From NCBI GenBank assembly GCA_934339365.1, contig CAKRHW010000015.1:1-50335 (forward strand): DNA of 50,335 bases. The letters run 5' to 3'. Origin of the DNA: an uncultured Lachnospiraceae bacterium. GTDB lineage: Bacteria > Bacillota > Clostridia > Lachnospirales > Lachnospiraceae. Numbering within the stretch: position 1 is the first letter of the stretch; each line of letters starts with the position of its first letter. Shown in pieces: positions 15,697-24,401 of the stretch. Made by a program: the position numbers and the translations under genes. Below the pieces are notes generated by a model, which worked only from the letters and a program-made list of their open reading frames with translations, did not search any database and was not told the DNA's origin.

Positions 15697-17335
15697 GAGA
15701 AAATGGATAGACAGAAGTGGGGATGGGAGTGTAACTATTTATCTGTTATTGATTTTCGTAGTTATTTTATCTCTAATTACAGCATTGATTGAAGGTGCAA
15801 GAGTAAAAGAAACAAAAGCGGAAGTAAGTGTGGCAGCAGGTATTACCAGGGAAAATATAGCAGCTTCTTATTGTCTGGAGTTATTTGAGGATTATGGAAT
15901 TTTTTATTACCATGGAACAGAAATGGAGCTGCAGGAGACATTGCAAGAAAGTATGGAGAAAAATCTCATCTCGAATGGTATGTTTGGTGCAAGAGTAGAA
16001 ACATTAGAATTACAGGAAATACAGAATGCTACAGAGGAAAATGGAGAAGATTTTCGAAAACAGGCCGTTACTTATATGAAGGAATCATTGCCAAAAGAAT
16101 GGGTGAATGACTGGAAAAAAAGAAATCAGACGGTAAAGGAGGAGAAAACAGAAAGTTTTGAAGAAAAAGTAGAAAAACAAGAAGCATATGCACCAGAAAA
16201 AGAGTTAAAAAAAGTACAGAAGACAATTAAAAAAGTAATAAAAAAGAATAAAAAAAAGAGTCTGAAAAAATCACCAAAGAAATTCAAAGAGGTTATGGAG
16301 AAGGCAATTCAGGAGGCACTTCAGGCAATCACAGAATTTGAACAGGCGATAAATGGAAAGTTAGAAGGTGAATCTTATATTACCAGAGATAAAAAAATAT
16401 TAGAAGATGCGTTAGAAGAGTGCAGACAGATTGAGGAAGAACAGAAAAAATTAAAATTAGATCAGAAAAGATATCGGATTGATCAGCTAGAATTGCCTCA
16501 AAAAGAGAAAAAGGAATCTGTGATTGATGATATGAAGAATCTGATAAAGGATGGGAAATTGTCATTAGTAATTCCAAAGGGAACTGTGATTTCAAAGAGA
16601 GAGGTCAAAACAGAACTTCCATCGCATGCATATCAAAAACGAAAAAAATCCATTTCATCAGAAGAAAAGGTCTTGTTTAGTGAATTTTGCAAACGGCATT
16701 TTGGAAATTATACGGCGGAGAAAGATACACATTTGAAATACGAATTAGAATATCTGATTGCAGGAAAAAAATCAGATAAAGATAATTTGTCAAAGGTTGT
16801 AGATCAGTTGATTTTATTAAGAGAAGCATGTAATTTAGCTGAGATTATAGCAGATGGAAAAAAAAGAATGGAATGTCAGGAGATGGCAATTGCAATTGCA
16901 GGCTGGACAGGGATTCCGGCAATGATTACTGTAACAAAAGGTCTTGTAATGGCAGCCTGGGCATTAGGAGAATCGATTGTAGATGTAAAAAATCTTTTGA
17001 AAGGGGGAAAAGTACCATTAAAAAAGGGAAGGGAAGACTGGCAGACACAGTTAAGTGGTCTTACAAAATTGAATGAAAAAAAAGAAAGTAAAAAAGGAAA
17101 AAAAGGATTCACATATCTAGATTATTTGCAGATACTTCTTTGCAAAGAAAATGTGGAACAGGTAACCATGCGGAGTATGGATTTGATTCAAATGGATTTA
17201 GAAAAACGATATCGTGTGAAATTCCGCTTTGAGCATTGCGTAAAAAATGGAAAATATATTTGTACCTATCAGTGCAAGAAGTTATTTTCACAAGATTTAT
17301 TTCCGTATCACTTTAAACAACAATATGGATTTTGA
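15677..17335 (+). CDS. DUF5702-type Tad locus protein
   Basis: The 552-aa protein has one N-terminal hydrophobic helix (VTIYLLLIFVVILSLITALI, about residues 19-38) followed by an EGARVKE turn. A long Lys/Glu-rich, partly coiled-coil region comes next (about 130-330), then a more ordered C-terminal half (CKRHFGNYTA, LEYLIAGKKSDKDN, IAGWTGIPAM). This layout matches DUF5702 proteins found in Firmicutes Tad loci, which occupy the place of TadG-like surface proteins. No function is established. I infer that it is exported and anchored by the N-terminal helix. It overlaps the pilin gene by 20 bases. Confidence 0.78.
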   Translation: MSLRNSKRKWIDRSGDGSVTIYLLLIFVVILSLITALIEGARVKETKAEVSVAAGITRENIAASYCLELFEDYGIFYYHGTEMELQETLQESMEKNLISNGMFGARVETLELQEIQNATEENGEDFRKQAVTYMKESLPKEWVNDWKKRNQTVKEEKTESFEEKVEKQEAYAPEKELKKVQKTIKKVIKKNKKKSLKKSPKKFKEVMEKAIQEALQAITEFEQAINGKLEGESYITRDKKILEDALEECRQIEEEQKKLKLDQKRYRIDQLELPQKEKKESVIDDMKNLIKDGKLSLVIPKGTVISKREVKTELPSHAYQKRKKSISSEEKVLFSEFCKRHFGNYTAEKDTHLKYELEYLIAGKKSDKDNLSKVVDQLILLREACNLAEIIADGKKRMECQEMAIAIAGWTGIPAMITVTKGLVMAAWALGESIVDVKNLLKGGKVPLKKGREDWQTQLSGLTKLNEKKESKKGKKGFTYLDYLQILLCKENVEQVTMRSMDLIQMDLEKRYRVKFRFEHCVKNGKYICTYQCKKLFSQDLFPYHFKQQYGF

Positions 17336-17349
17336 GGAGGTGAAAAAGT

Positions 17350-18351
17350 ATGCCTGGAACGATAAAACAACAAAATAAAAGACTAACCAAAAAGATCGAA
17401 ATGACGCGGTCTACTCTCCAAGGACAACAGCTACATAAAAAACTTTTTTTGGTTAATATAAAAAAACAATTACATAAAAAACAACAAAATAAGAAAAGTA
17501 ATAACTCAAAGGGAAATAGCCAGGCATACTTTTTTGCCTCCTCGAAAGGAAGCATGACGTTAGAGGCTGCAATCAGCATGGCAGCATTTTTATGGATTAT
17601 TTTCATGGTTATGAATTTATTTCAGATTATAGCTGAGGTCAATAAGATACATGCAACGTATGACGAGGTAGTCAGGGAGACTGTAAAAAATCAGTATACC
17701 ATATATCGGACAAAACAATTTCTGCAGAAGGAAGACAAGAAAGAAAAAAGTGAGTCCTCTCCTGTGAAAGAAGAAGTAGAAAATAGAATTACAGGAATTT
17801 ATCTTCAGATGCAGCTGCAAAATGAGCTGGGAAAGGATTTTTTCGAACTGCCGGAAATAAAATATGGAAGTGGAGCAATCAGAGTAATGGTAGAAAAAGA
17901 ATTGCCAAATCAAATTGAGACAACAATTCGCTATCAGGTAAAACTTCGGGGAACAGTCGGAGAAAAACTATCCATACCAATGGCAAGAAAGTCAGCTGTT
18001 TGTCTGTGGAAAGGAAAAAGTTTAAAAGAAAATCAGGATTCACAAAAGGTATATATGACAGAGGAAGGAACCGTATTTCATAATTCATTGCAATGCAGTT
18101 CTTTAAAATTAAGTATTAAAAGTATAGAAAAATCAGCAATTTCTTTTCAGAGAAATGAAAAAGGTGGAAAGTATTATCCATGCCGGTTCTGTTTAAAAGG
18201 AGATACGGCACAATATTACATCACAGAAGATGGGGACCGGTATCATGGAACATTATCATGCAGCAGATTGAAAAGAACCATCCGGACCTTGTTAAGGTCG
18301 CAGGTCAAAGGAATACCAGAATGTAAAAAATGTGGAAATATAGAATCATGA
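17350..18351 (+). CDS. TadE-like pseudopilin with two Cys/His modules
   Basis: A basic 60-residue leader is followed by a class III prepilin motif (KGSMTLEAAISM, Glu at +5 after Gly) and a hydrophobic helix (AAFLWIIFMVMNLFQII). The outer part carries a beta-rich domain and then two tandem C-terminal modules with the same spacing plan. Module 1 has H244, C249 and C278-x2-C281; module 2 has H299, C304 and C325-x2-C328. The pattern HxxxxC...CxxC suggests two metal sites outside the membrane. The start follows a strong GAGGAGGTG. It lies between the DUF5702 gene and the second prepilin peptidase gene. Confidence 0.8.
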   Translation: MPGTIKQQNKRLTKKIEMTRSTLQGQQLHKKLFLVNIKKQLHKKQQNKKSNNSKGNSQAYFFASSKGSMTLEAAISMAAFLWIIFMVMNLFQIIAEVNKIHATYDEVVRETVKNQYTIYRTKQFLQKEDKKEKSESSPVKEEVENRITGIYLQMQLQNELGKDFFELPEIKYGSGAIRVMVEKELPNQIETTIRYQVKLRGTVGEKLSIPMARKSAVCLWKGKSLKENQDSQKVYMTEEGTVFHNSLQCSSLKLSIKSIEKSAISFQRNEKGGKYYPCRFCLKGDTAQYYITEDGDRYHGTLSCSRLKRTIRTLLRSQVKGIPECKKCGNIES

Positions 18352-18363
18352 AAGAAAAGAGGG

Positions 18364-18771
18364 ATGAATATGGGAATTGCAGCTGGATTATGTTATTTAG
18401 GAATATGTACAGTTACAGATATCCGCAGTAGAAAAATCTATGTATGGCCGACGGTAATAGGATTTGGAGCCGCTATATTATGGCTTTTTATTGTCAGTCA
18501 TGAATTTGAGAATATGACATGGGCAACCATTATTGTCTGCTTATTAGGAGGAATTGCATATTTAACGAAAGAAGCAATTGGAGTGGGAGATGTGTGGATG
18601 TATGGAGTGATTTTTTTACTTGTAGGTGGAGAAAAAGGAATTATTATCATGCTTTTATCAGCATTTTTAGCTTCTGTTGTGGGGAGTCTGTTATTTCTTA
18701 GAAAAAGAATAAAACGAATTCCAATGGCACCTTTTATTTTAGCAGCTTATCTTTTGCAGGTGATTTTATGA
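18364..18771 (+). CDS. Prepilin peptidase, A24 family, second copy
   Basis: This 135-aa membrane protein is shorter than the first copy but keeps both catalytic aspartates: D19 in VTDIRSRKI and D76 in GVGD. Hydrophobic segments cover most of the chain. It is clearly divergent from the first A24 protein in the operon, so it is not a recent duplicate. ATG 18364 or 18370 could be the start. The stop codon overlaps the next start (ATGA), so translation is coupled to the TadE-like gene that follows. Confidence 0.87.
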   Translation: MNMGIAAGLCYLGICTVTDIRSRKIYVWPTVIGFGAAILWLFIVSHEFENMTWATIIVCLLGGIAYLTKEAIGVGDVWMYGVIFLLVGGEKGIIIMLLSAFLASVVGSLLFLRKRIKRIPMAPFILAAYLLQVIL

Positions 18772-19142
18772 TAGAAGACAATCGCTTACGGAAAAATCAA
18801 AAAGGCAGCACAACCATGGAGGCTGCGATACTTATGCCAATGGTATTTATGATTCTGTGTTCGAGTATTTATTTCTGCATTTATTTATATGACATAACGA
18901 CGATTCGAAGTGTGGTAAGAAATGAAATGAGTCAAGAGGAATGGAAGGCAGATCAGATACAAAGAAAAATACAAAAACAGACAATAAAAAAGAGAAAAAT
19001 ACAGATAAAATATAGCGAAAAACAGGAATGTTTAGAGGTAAAAGGAGAGGGATATTCTAGCAGATACGATGCAAAGAAAAGTAATATGCAGGGATATATC
19101 AGAAAAGTAAAAATAATAGCAGATGGAATAGAAGGGAAGTAG
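18768..19142 (+). CDS. TadE-like pseudopilin (124 aa)
   Basis: A short basic leader ends in KGSTTMEAAILMPMVF, with cleavable Gly and Glu at +5, followed by a hydrophobic helix (MILCSSIYFCIYLYD) and a basic soluble tail. This is the TadE/class III prepilin plan, and the protein should be a substrate of one of the A24 peptidases here. The gene overlaps the second peptidase gene by 4 bases and precedes the FHA gene by 5 bases. Confidence 0.82.
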   Translation: MIEDNRLRKNQKGSTTMEAAILMPMVFMILCSSIYFCIYLYDITTIRSVVRNEMSQEEWKADQIQRKIQKQTIKKRKIQIKYSEKQECLEVKGEGYSSRYDAKKSNMQGYIRKVKIIADGIEGK

Positions 19143-19147
19143 GAAGG

Positions 19148-20359
19148 ATGGATGTTGTATTTAAACGGGATGGACAAAAAAGTTATATGATAGCCATACT
19201 TGAAAAACAAAGTATTTCAGAGGACGATTATCGATTGAAAATGTTACAGAATAATCAGATTCCGGGATTGTTAGATGTTACAGTTACTTTTGTAGATGAT
19301 CATATAGAATTAGCATATGATATTACTTCAAAAAGTAGTTTAGATATTTACTGGATGAAGGGAAATGTAACGTATCAGCAGATTTGTGAACTGCATCAGG
19401 GGATGTTTCAAATGATGTGGAACATAAAAAAATATCTGTTAAAGTTAAATCATGTCGTATTAGAAAGCAGATTTATATTCTTAGATCATAAAACAAAAAT
19501 GCCGTATTTTTGTTATATTCCAGATGAGACATATGATTTTTTTGATTCTTCAAAACATTTTTATAAAGAATTAATTGGAATTATAGATTATGGGGATGAA
19601 CAGGGAGTAAAGCTGGCATACCAATTAGAAAAGTTAGCAGTTCAGGATGATTTTCATATGGATAAGATTCAGGAAGCAATGGGATGGAACCGGAATGAGG
19701 CAGAGGAAAAAAAGAAGTTAGAAGATTGTGTAGAAAAGCTAGAAAATAATCCATATGAAGAAGAATATGAAAGTCTGAAAATAAAAGAAGAGAGCTATGA
19801 TTCGTATTTACAGGAGAAAAAGAACAGTGGAAAAAATCCATGGATTGAAGAAGAGAGTTTTGGAAAAATAAAAGAAACATTGCGGCAAAAATTGAATGAG
19901 ATTTTTAAAATAAAAATAGGAAAGGAAAAGAAAGAGAAAGGAAGGCAAGAGGAAAAATCAGGAATACCGGAAATACAGGTCCGAAAAGAAGAACAGGAAA
20001 AGAAAATGGAGAAAAACTGTAAAACAGAAGTATTGCGAAAGGAAACAGAACAACTGGTGTTATTAAATATACATGCGAAGCAGAATATACAGATGGTAGT
20101 AGACCATCCGTTTCCGAAAATACTTGGAAGTGAGAGGCAGGAGTGTGATTTAGTCATAGAGGATGATTCTGCGGTAAGCAGAGTGCATGCAAAATTTTCC
20201 GAAAAAGAGCAGCAATATTATGTACAGGATCTGAATTCCACGAATGGGACAAAGTTAAATGAAGAAGAATTGCTGCCATATACGGAAACTAAGATTTGTG
20301 ATGGAGATTTACTACAGATAGGGAAGAGTCTGTTTAAGGTGAGAATCGGCATGTTTTAG
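19148..20359 (+). CDS. DUF6382-FHA protein at the end of the Tad operon
   Basis: The 403-aa cytoplasmic protein has an N-terminal domain of about 180 residues resembling DUF6382, a charged helical linker (about 185-300) and a C-terminal FHA domain (ILGSERQECDL, AVSRVHAKF, NSTNGTKLN). FHA domains bind phosphothreonine peptides, and the GS, SxxH and NSTNGT positions are present. No kinase gene is in the operon, so the partner lies elsewhere or the domain binds without phosphorylation. No terminator is evident before the metG promoter. I infer a regulatory role for the pilus machine. Confidence 0.82.
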   Translation: MDVVFKRDGQKSYMIAILEKQSISEDDYRLKMLQNNQIPGLLDVTVTFVDDHIELAYDITSKSSLDIYWMKGNVTYQQICELHQGMFQMMWNIKKYLLKLNHVVLESRFIFLDHKTKMPYFCYIPDETYDFFDSSKHFYKELIGIIDYGDEQGVKLAYQLEKLAVQDDFHMDKIQEAMGWNRNEAEEKKKLEDCVEKLENNPYEEEYESLKIKEESYDSYLQEKKNSGKNPWIEEESFGKIKETLRQKLNEIFKIKIGKEKKEKGRQEEKSGIPEIQVRKEEQEKKMEKNCKTEVLRKETEQLVLLNIHAKQNIQMVVDHPFPKILGSERQECDLVIEDDSAVSRVHAKFSEKEQQYYVQDLNSTNGTKLNEEELLPYTETKICDGDLLQIGKSLFKVRIGMF

Positions 20360-20382
20360 AGGAAATCAAAGCTTAGCGTTGC

Positions 20383-20411
20383 TTGACAAATATCTGAAAA
20401 CCATATAAACT
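20383..20411 (+). promoter_or_regulatory. Probable metG promoter
   Basis: A perfect TTGACA at 20383-20388 and TAAACT at 20406-20411 are 17 bases apart, with TATAAA overlapping at 20404. The leader to the metG start is about 55 bases, too short for a T-box. Confidence 0.6.
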
Positions 20412-20472
20412 AAATTCAGTTAAGGAAAGAATAAAACCATTTCATGGGAAAGATAGAAAGGATTGTTTAGCA

Positions 20473-22410
20473 ATGGAAAAGAAACCATATTATATTACAA
20501 CAGCAATTGCTTACACATCTGGTAAGCCACATATTGGAAATACATACGAGATCGTTTTAGCTGACAGTATTGCCAGATATAAAAGATTTGAAGGATATGA
20601 TGTCAGATTTCAGACAGGAACAGATGAACATGGACAAAAGATTGAGTTAAAGGCAGAAGAAAAAGGCGTAACACCAAAGGAATTCGTAGATGACGTAGCT
20701 GGAGAGATTAAAAGAATATGGGATCTTATGGATACATCCTATGATAAATTTATCCGAACAACAAATGAAGACCATGAAAAAATGGTACAGAAGATATTCA
20801 AGAAATTGTATGACAAGGGTGATATTTACAAAGGAGAATATGAAGGATTATATTGTACTCCATGTGAGTCATTCTTTACAGAGAGTCAGTTAGTAGATGG
20901 AAAATGTCCGGATTGTGGACGAGAAGTTCAGCCTGCCAAGGAAGAAGCATATTTCTTTAAAATGAGTAAGTATGCAGACCGTCTGATTGAATATATCAAT
21001 ACACATCCGGAATTTATTCAGCCGGAATCAAGAAAGAATGAAATGATGAATAACTTCCTGTTGAAGGGATTACAGGATTTATGTGTATCAAGAACCTCTT
21101 TTAACTGGGGAATTCCTGTTACATTTGATCCAAAACATGTCATATATGTATGGATTGATGCATTAACCAACTATATTACAGGATTAGGTTATGATGTAGA
21201 TGGAAATTATGATCCAATGTTTGAAAAATACTGGCCTGCAGATTTACATCTGATTGGAAAAGATATTTTGAGATTCCATACGATTTACTGGCCAATTATG
21301 TTAATGGCATTAGATCTTCCACTTCCAAAACAGGTATTTGGACATCCATGGCTTTTACAGAATGATGGAAAGATGAGTAAGTCAAAGGGAAACGTTATTT
21401 ACGCAGATGATATAGTAGATATGTTTGGAGTAGATGCCGTTCGTTATTTCCTGTTGCATGAGATGCCATTTGAAAATGACGGAGTGATTTCATGGGAGTT
21501 AATGGTAGAAAGAATTAATTCTGAATTAGCCAATACGCTAGGTAACCTTGTAAATCGTACTATTTCCATGACAAACAAATATTTTGATGGTGTTGTAGAG
21601 AATACCAATGTAGTGGATGCAGTGGATGAAGATCTTAAGAAGGTTACATTAGAGACAGTAGAAAAGGCAACAGAGAAGATGAATAAGATTCGTGTTGCAG
21701 ATGCAATGACAGAGATTTTTGCATTATTTAAGAGATGCAATAAATATATTGATGAAACAGAGCCTTGGATTCTTGCAAAAGAAGATGCAACAAAACCAAG
21801 ACTTGCCACAGTACTTTACAATTTAATAGAGAGCATTACAATTGGTGCAAGTCTTCTTCATGCATTTATGCCAGAGACAGCTCAAAAGATTGCAAAACAG
21901 TTAAATACAAGTCTTCGTAATTTAGATGAATTACAAGAATATGGTCAGTATCCATCAGGCAATAAGGTAACAGACCAGCCGGAAATCTTATTTGCAAGAT
22001 TAAAGCTAGAAGAGGTAATGGAAGAAGTTGAAAAACTAAAAGCGAAAAATGCACCTGTAAAATATCCACAGGTTGAACCAAAAGAAGAGATTACAATTGA
22101 TGACTTTGATAAGGTTCAGATTCGTGTTGGTGAAGTACTTCATTGCGAGAAGGTCAAGAAATCAAAGAAGTTATTAGTTTCACAGATTTGCGTAGGAGAT
22201 GAAGTACGTCAGATTGTGTCAGGTATTTCACAGTATTATACACCAGAAGAGATGGTAGGTAAGAAAGTTGCTGTTATTACCAATCTTAAACCAGCAAAAT
22301 TATGTGGAATTGAATCACAGGGAATGATTCTTGCAGCAGGAGACGACAAAGGAAATCTATCCGTTATGACAGTAGATAAAGATATCATTGCAGGATCAGA
22401 AATTTGTTAA
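20473..22410 (+). CDS. metG: Methionyl-tRNA synthetase with C-terminal tRNA-binding domain
   Basis: This enzyme charges tRNA-Met with methionine. The 645-aa protein has the HIGN motif at residues 20-23, a Cys4 zinc knuckle (YCTPCESFF then CPDCGRE), KMSKSKGN at 300-307, the anticodon-binding helical domain, and a C-terminal Trbp111-like OB-fold (VQIRVGEVLHCEKV to KLCGIESQGM). Length and domain order match the long bacterial form. A ribosome site AGAAAGGA precedes ATG by about 12 bases. Confidence 0.96.
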   Translation: MEKKPYYITTAIAYTSGKPHIGNTYEIVLADSIARYKRFEGYDVRFQTGTDEHGQKIELKAEEKGVTPKEFVDDVAGEIKRIWDLMDTSYDKFIRTTNEDHEKMVQKIFKKLYDKGDIYKGEYEGLYCTPCESFFTESQLVDGKCPDCGREVQPAKEEAYFFKMSKYADRLIEYINTHPEFIQPESRKNEMMNNFLLKGLQDLCVSRTSFNWGIPVTFDPKHVIYVWIDALTNYITGLGYDVDGNYDPMFEKYWPADLHLIGKDILRFHTIYWPIMLMALDLPLPKQVFGHPWLLQNDGKMSKSKGNVIYADDIVDMFGVDAVRYFLLHEMPFENDGVISWELMVERINSELANTLGNLVNRTISMTNKYFDGVVENTNVVDAVDEDLKKVTLETVEKATEKMNKIRVADAMTEIFALFKRCNKYIDETEPWILAKEDATKPRLATVLYNLIESITIGASLLHAFMPETAQKIAKQLNTSLRNLDELQEYGQYPSGNKVTDQPEILFARLKLEEVMEEVEKLKAKNAPVKYPQVEPKEEITIDDFDKVQIRVGEVLHCEKVKKSKKLLVSQICVGDEVRQIVSGISQYYTPEEMVGKKVAVITNLKPAKLCGIESQGMILAAGDDKGNLSVMTVDKDIIAGSEIC

Positions 22411-22427
22411 AGATTCAAAGAGAAGTC

Positions 22428-22460
22428 TAGAAAGTGAATCAGGGAATGATTCACTTTCTA
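22428..22460 (+). terminator. Perfect 14-bp hairpin after metG without a T tract
   Basis: TAGAAAGTGAATCA (22428-22441) pairs exactly with TGATTCACTTTCTA (22447-22460) around a GGGAA loop. The next bases are AGTTGC, so there is no U-run and intrinsic termination is doubtful. It ends two bases before the -35 box of the tatD promoter. Confidence 0.6.
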
Positions 22461-22462
22461 AG

Positions 22463-22491
22463 TTGCAAATCCACAGATGATAAACTAAAAT
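22463..22491 (+). promoter_or_regulatory. Probable tatD promoter
   Basis: TTGCAA at 22463-22468 and TAAAAT at 22486-22491 are separated by 17 bases. They lie between the metG hairpin and the AAGGAGG of tatD. Confidence 0.55.
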
Positions 22492-22531
22492 AAAGGATAA
22501 TCGTGGATGACAAATGACAAGGAGGCAGAAT

Positions 22532-23305
22532 ATGATATTTGATACTCATGCACATTATGATGATGAGATGTTTGATGAAGATAGAGAAACACTGTTAGAT
22601 TCCATGGAAGCAAGAGGAATAGGGTATATCGTTAATGTTGGAACGAACATGGAGTCATGTCGTGAGACATTAGGAATGATTAAGCGCTTCCCATTTGTTT
22701 ATGGAGCATTAGGTTTTCATCCTACAGAATTAGAAGATATTAAGGAAGAAGATTACCAGTGGTTAAAGAAGAATATTTTCACACCGAAGGTAGTGGCAGT
22801 AGGAGAAATTGGATTAGATTATTACTGGCAGAAGAATGAGGAGACGAAGAAGCAGCAAAAGGACTGGTTTGAGAAGCAATTAGAGCTTGCAAGAATTTCT
22901 GATTTGCCGGTATGTGTCCATAGCAGAGATGCTGCAAAGGATACTTTAGATATTATGAAAGCACAGGATGCAGGAAGCTTTGGAGGCGTGATTCATTGCT
23001 TTTCTTATGGCATTGATATGGCAAGAGAATATCTGAATATGGGATTATATTTAGGTGTTGGCGGAGTTGTTACGTTTAAGAATTCGAAGCTTATCAAAGA
23101 AGTGGTAGAATATGCACCAATTGAACAGTTAGTTCTTGAGACAGATTGCCCATATCTTACCCCGGAACCATATCGCGGAAGCAGGAATTCTTCTTTGTAT
23201 CTTCCATATGTTGTTACAGCTATTGCGGAGATCAAAGGAATGGATCCGAATGATATTATTGAGATTACAAGACAGAATGCAAAGCAATTATTTGATTTGA
23301 ATTAG
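22532..23305 (+). CDS. tatD: TatD family metal-dependent DNase
   Basis: The 257-aa TIM-barrel hydrolase has the metal-binding HxH at the N-terminus (FDTHAHYDD), the glutamate motif VAVGEIGLDYYW, the histidine in CVHSRDA, the histidine in GVIHCFSYG, and the final aspartate in LETDCPYLTPEP. TatD enzymes are 3'-5' exonucleases acting on damaged DNA or RNA. I place the start at 22532 because AAGGAGG lies 6 bases upstream; the earlier ATG at 22514 would put that ribosome site inside the gene. metG-tatD-rsmA is a common Firmicutes order. Confidence 0.92.
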   Translation: MIFDTHAHYDDEMFDEDRETLLDSMEARGIGYIVNVGTNMESCRETLGMIKRFPFVYGALGFHPTELEDIKEEDYQWLKKNIFTPKVVAVGEIGLDYYWQKNEETKKQQKDWFEKQLELARISDLPVCVHSRDAAKDTLDIMKAQDAGSFGGVIHCFSYGIDMAREYLNMGLYLGVGGVVTFKNSKLIKEVVEYAPIEQLVLETDCPYLTPEPYRGSRNSSLYLPYVVTAIAEIKGMDPNDIIEITRQNAKQLFDLN

Positions 23306-23336
23306 AAAAGGGCTGACATTGTTCAGCCCTTTTGTT
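23306..23336 (+). terminator. tatD terminator
   Basis: AAAAGGGCTGA (23306-23316) pairs with TCAGCCCTTTT (23323-23333) around CATTGT, with a short T-rich tail. It begins at the base after the tatD stop codon. Confidence 0.75.
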
Positions 23337-23446
23337 CACAACAGGATTGTGGGAGTGCAAAGCATGGAACAATCCGTTTCATTAAGCATTTAGTGTTTTG
23401 ACACCTTAATGAATGTAGAAATAGGCAGGAAAGAATAGAAAGGAAA

Positions 23447-23466
23447 TGTTGTACAAGAGTACAACA
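23447..23466 (+). other. Small perfect hairpin upstream of rsmA
   Basis: TGTTGTAC (23447-23454) and GTACAACA (23459-23466) pair around AAGA, ending 11 bases before the rsmA ATG. The hairpin separates an AAAGGAA sequence from the start codon. A 21-codon frame starts at 23446 inside it. Its role, if any, is unknown. Confidence 0.45.
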
Positions 23467-23477
23467 GCAGGAATAGA

Positions 23478-24347
23478 ATGGCGATACTTGGAATACCACA
23501 GAATACAATAGATGTATTGCAAAAGTATAATTTTAATTTTCAAAAAAAGTTTGGTCAGAATTTTTTGATTGATACACACGTATTAGAGAAAATCGTGTCA
23601 TCTGCCCAGATTAAGAAGGATGATATGGTTTTAGAGATTGGACCTGGAATTGGTACATTGACACAGTATCTATGTGAACAGGCACGAAAGGTAGTGGCAG
23701 TTGAGATTGATAAGAATCTGATTCCAATCCTGCAGGATACATTATCTGAATATTCGAATGTCCGCATCATACAGGAGGATATTTTGAAGGTCGATATTCG
23801 AAAGTTAGCAGAAGAGGAAAATGATGGACGACCGATCAAAGTAGTGGCAAATCTGCCATATTACATTACAACGCCTATTATTATGGGACTATTTGAGAGT
23901 CAGGTACCAATCGATTCTATTACGATTATGGTTCAAAAAGAGGTAGCACAGAGAATGCAGGTTGGACCGGGAACGAAAGAATATGGGGCATTATCTTTAG
24001 CGGTTCAGTATTATGCCAAGCCGGAGATTGTAGCAAATGTTCCTCCAAATTGTTTTATTCCAAGACCCAATGTTGGATCAGCAGTCATACGACTGACAAG
24101 ACATACAGAGCCAAGAGTTGCAGTAACGGATGAAAAGCTTATGTTTCGTCTGATACGTGCATCCTTTAATCAGAGGCGAAAAACACTTCAGAATGGGATT
24201 AAGAATTCTTCTGAACTGCAATTTAGCAAGGAACAGGTGGCAGAGGCCTTAAAGAAAATGAATTTACCGGAAAACGTAAGAGGTGAAACTTTAACCTTGG
24301 AACAATTTGCAAAACTAAGTGATCTTTTGGCAGAAGAAAAGGAATAA
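23478..24347 (+). CDS. rsmA: 16S rRNA dimethyladenosine transferase RsmA (KsgA)
   Basis: The 289-aa enzyme dimethylates two adjacent adenines in the 3' hairpin of 16S rRNA during late 30S assembly. Signatures are KKFGQNFLID near residue 22, the SAM motif VLEIGPGIGTLT, the acidic VVAVEIDKN, and the catalytic NLPYY loop followed by ITTPI. The C-terminal helical domain ends LLAEEKE. The ribosome site is weak (CAGGAATAG). A clear promoter was not found, although a lone TTGACA lies at 23398. Confidence 0.96.
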   Translation: MAILGIPQNTIDVLQKYNFNFQKKFGQNFLIDTHVLEKIVSSAQIKKDDMVLEIGPGIGTLTQYLCEQARKVVAVEIDKNLIPILQDTLSEYSNVRIIQEDILKVDIRKLAEEENDGRPIKVVANLPYYITTPIIMGLFESQVPIDSITIMVQKEVAQRMQVGPGTKEYGALSLAVQYYAKPEIVANVPPNCFIPRPNVGSAVIRLTRHTEPRVAVTDEKLMFRLIRASFNQRRKTLQNGIKNSSELQFSKEQVAEALKKMNLPENVRGETLTLEQFAKLSDLLAEEKE

Positions 24348-24401
24348 ATTTTTTCCACACAAATAAAATAATACAAATGAGAAAAACAGGGCTGTGAAGA
24401 A

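Noticed and set aside
20360..20472. T-box riboswitch before metG
   Set aside because: The leader is only about 55 bases after the predicted start site and has no T-box sequence or terminator.
23398..23403. rsmA promoter from a perfect TTGACA
   Set aside because: No acceptable -10 element lies 15-19 bases downstream.
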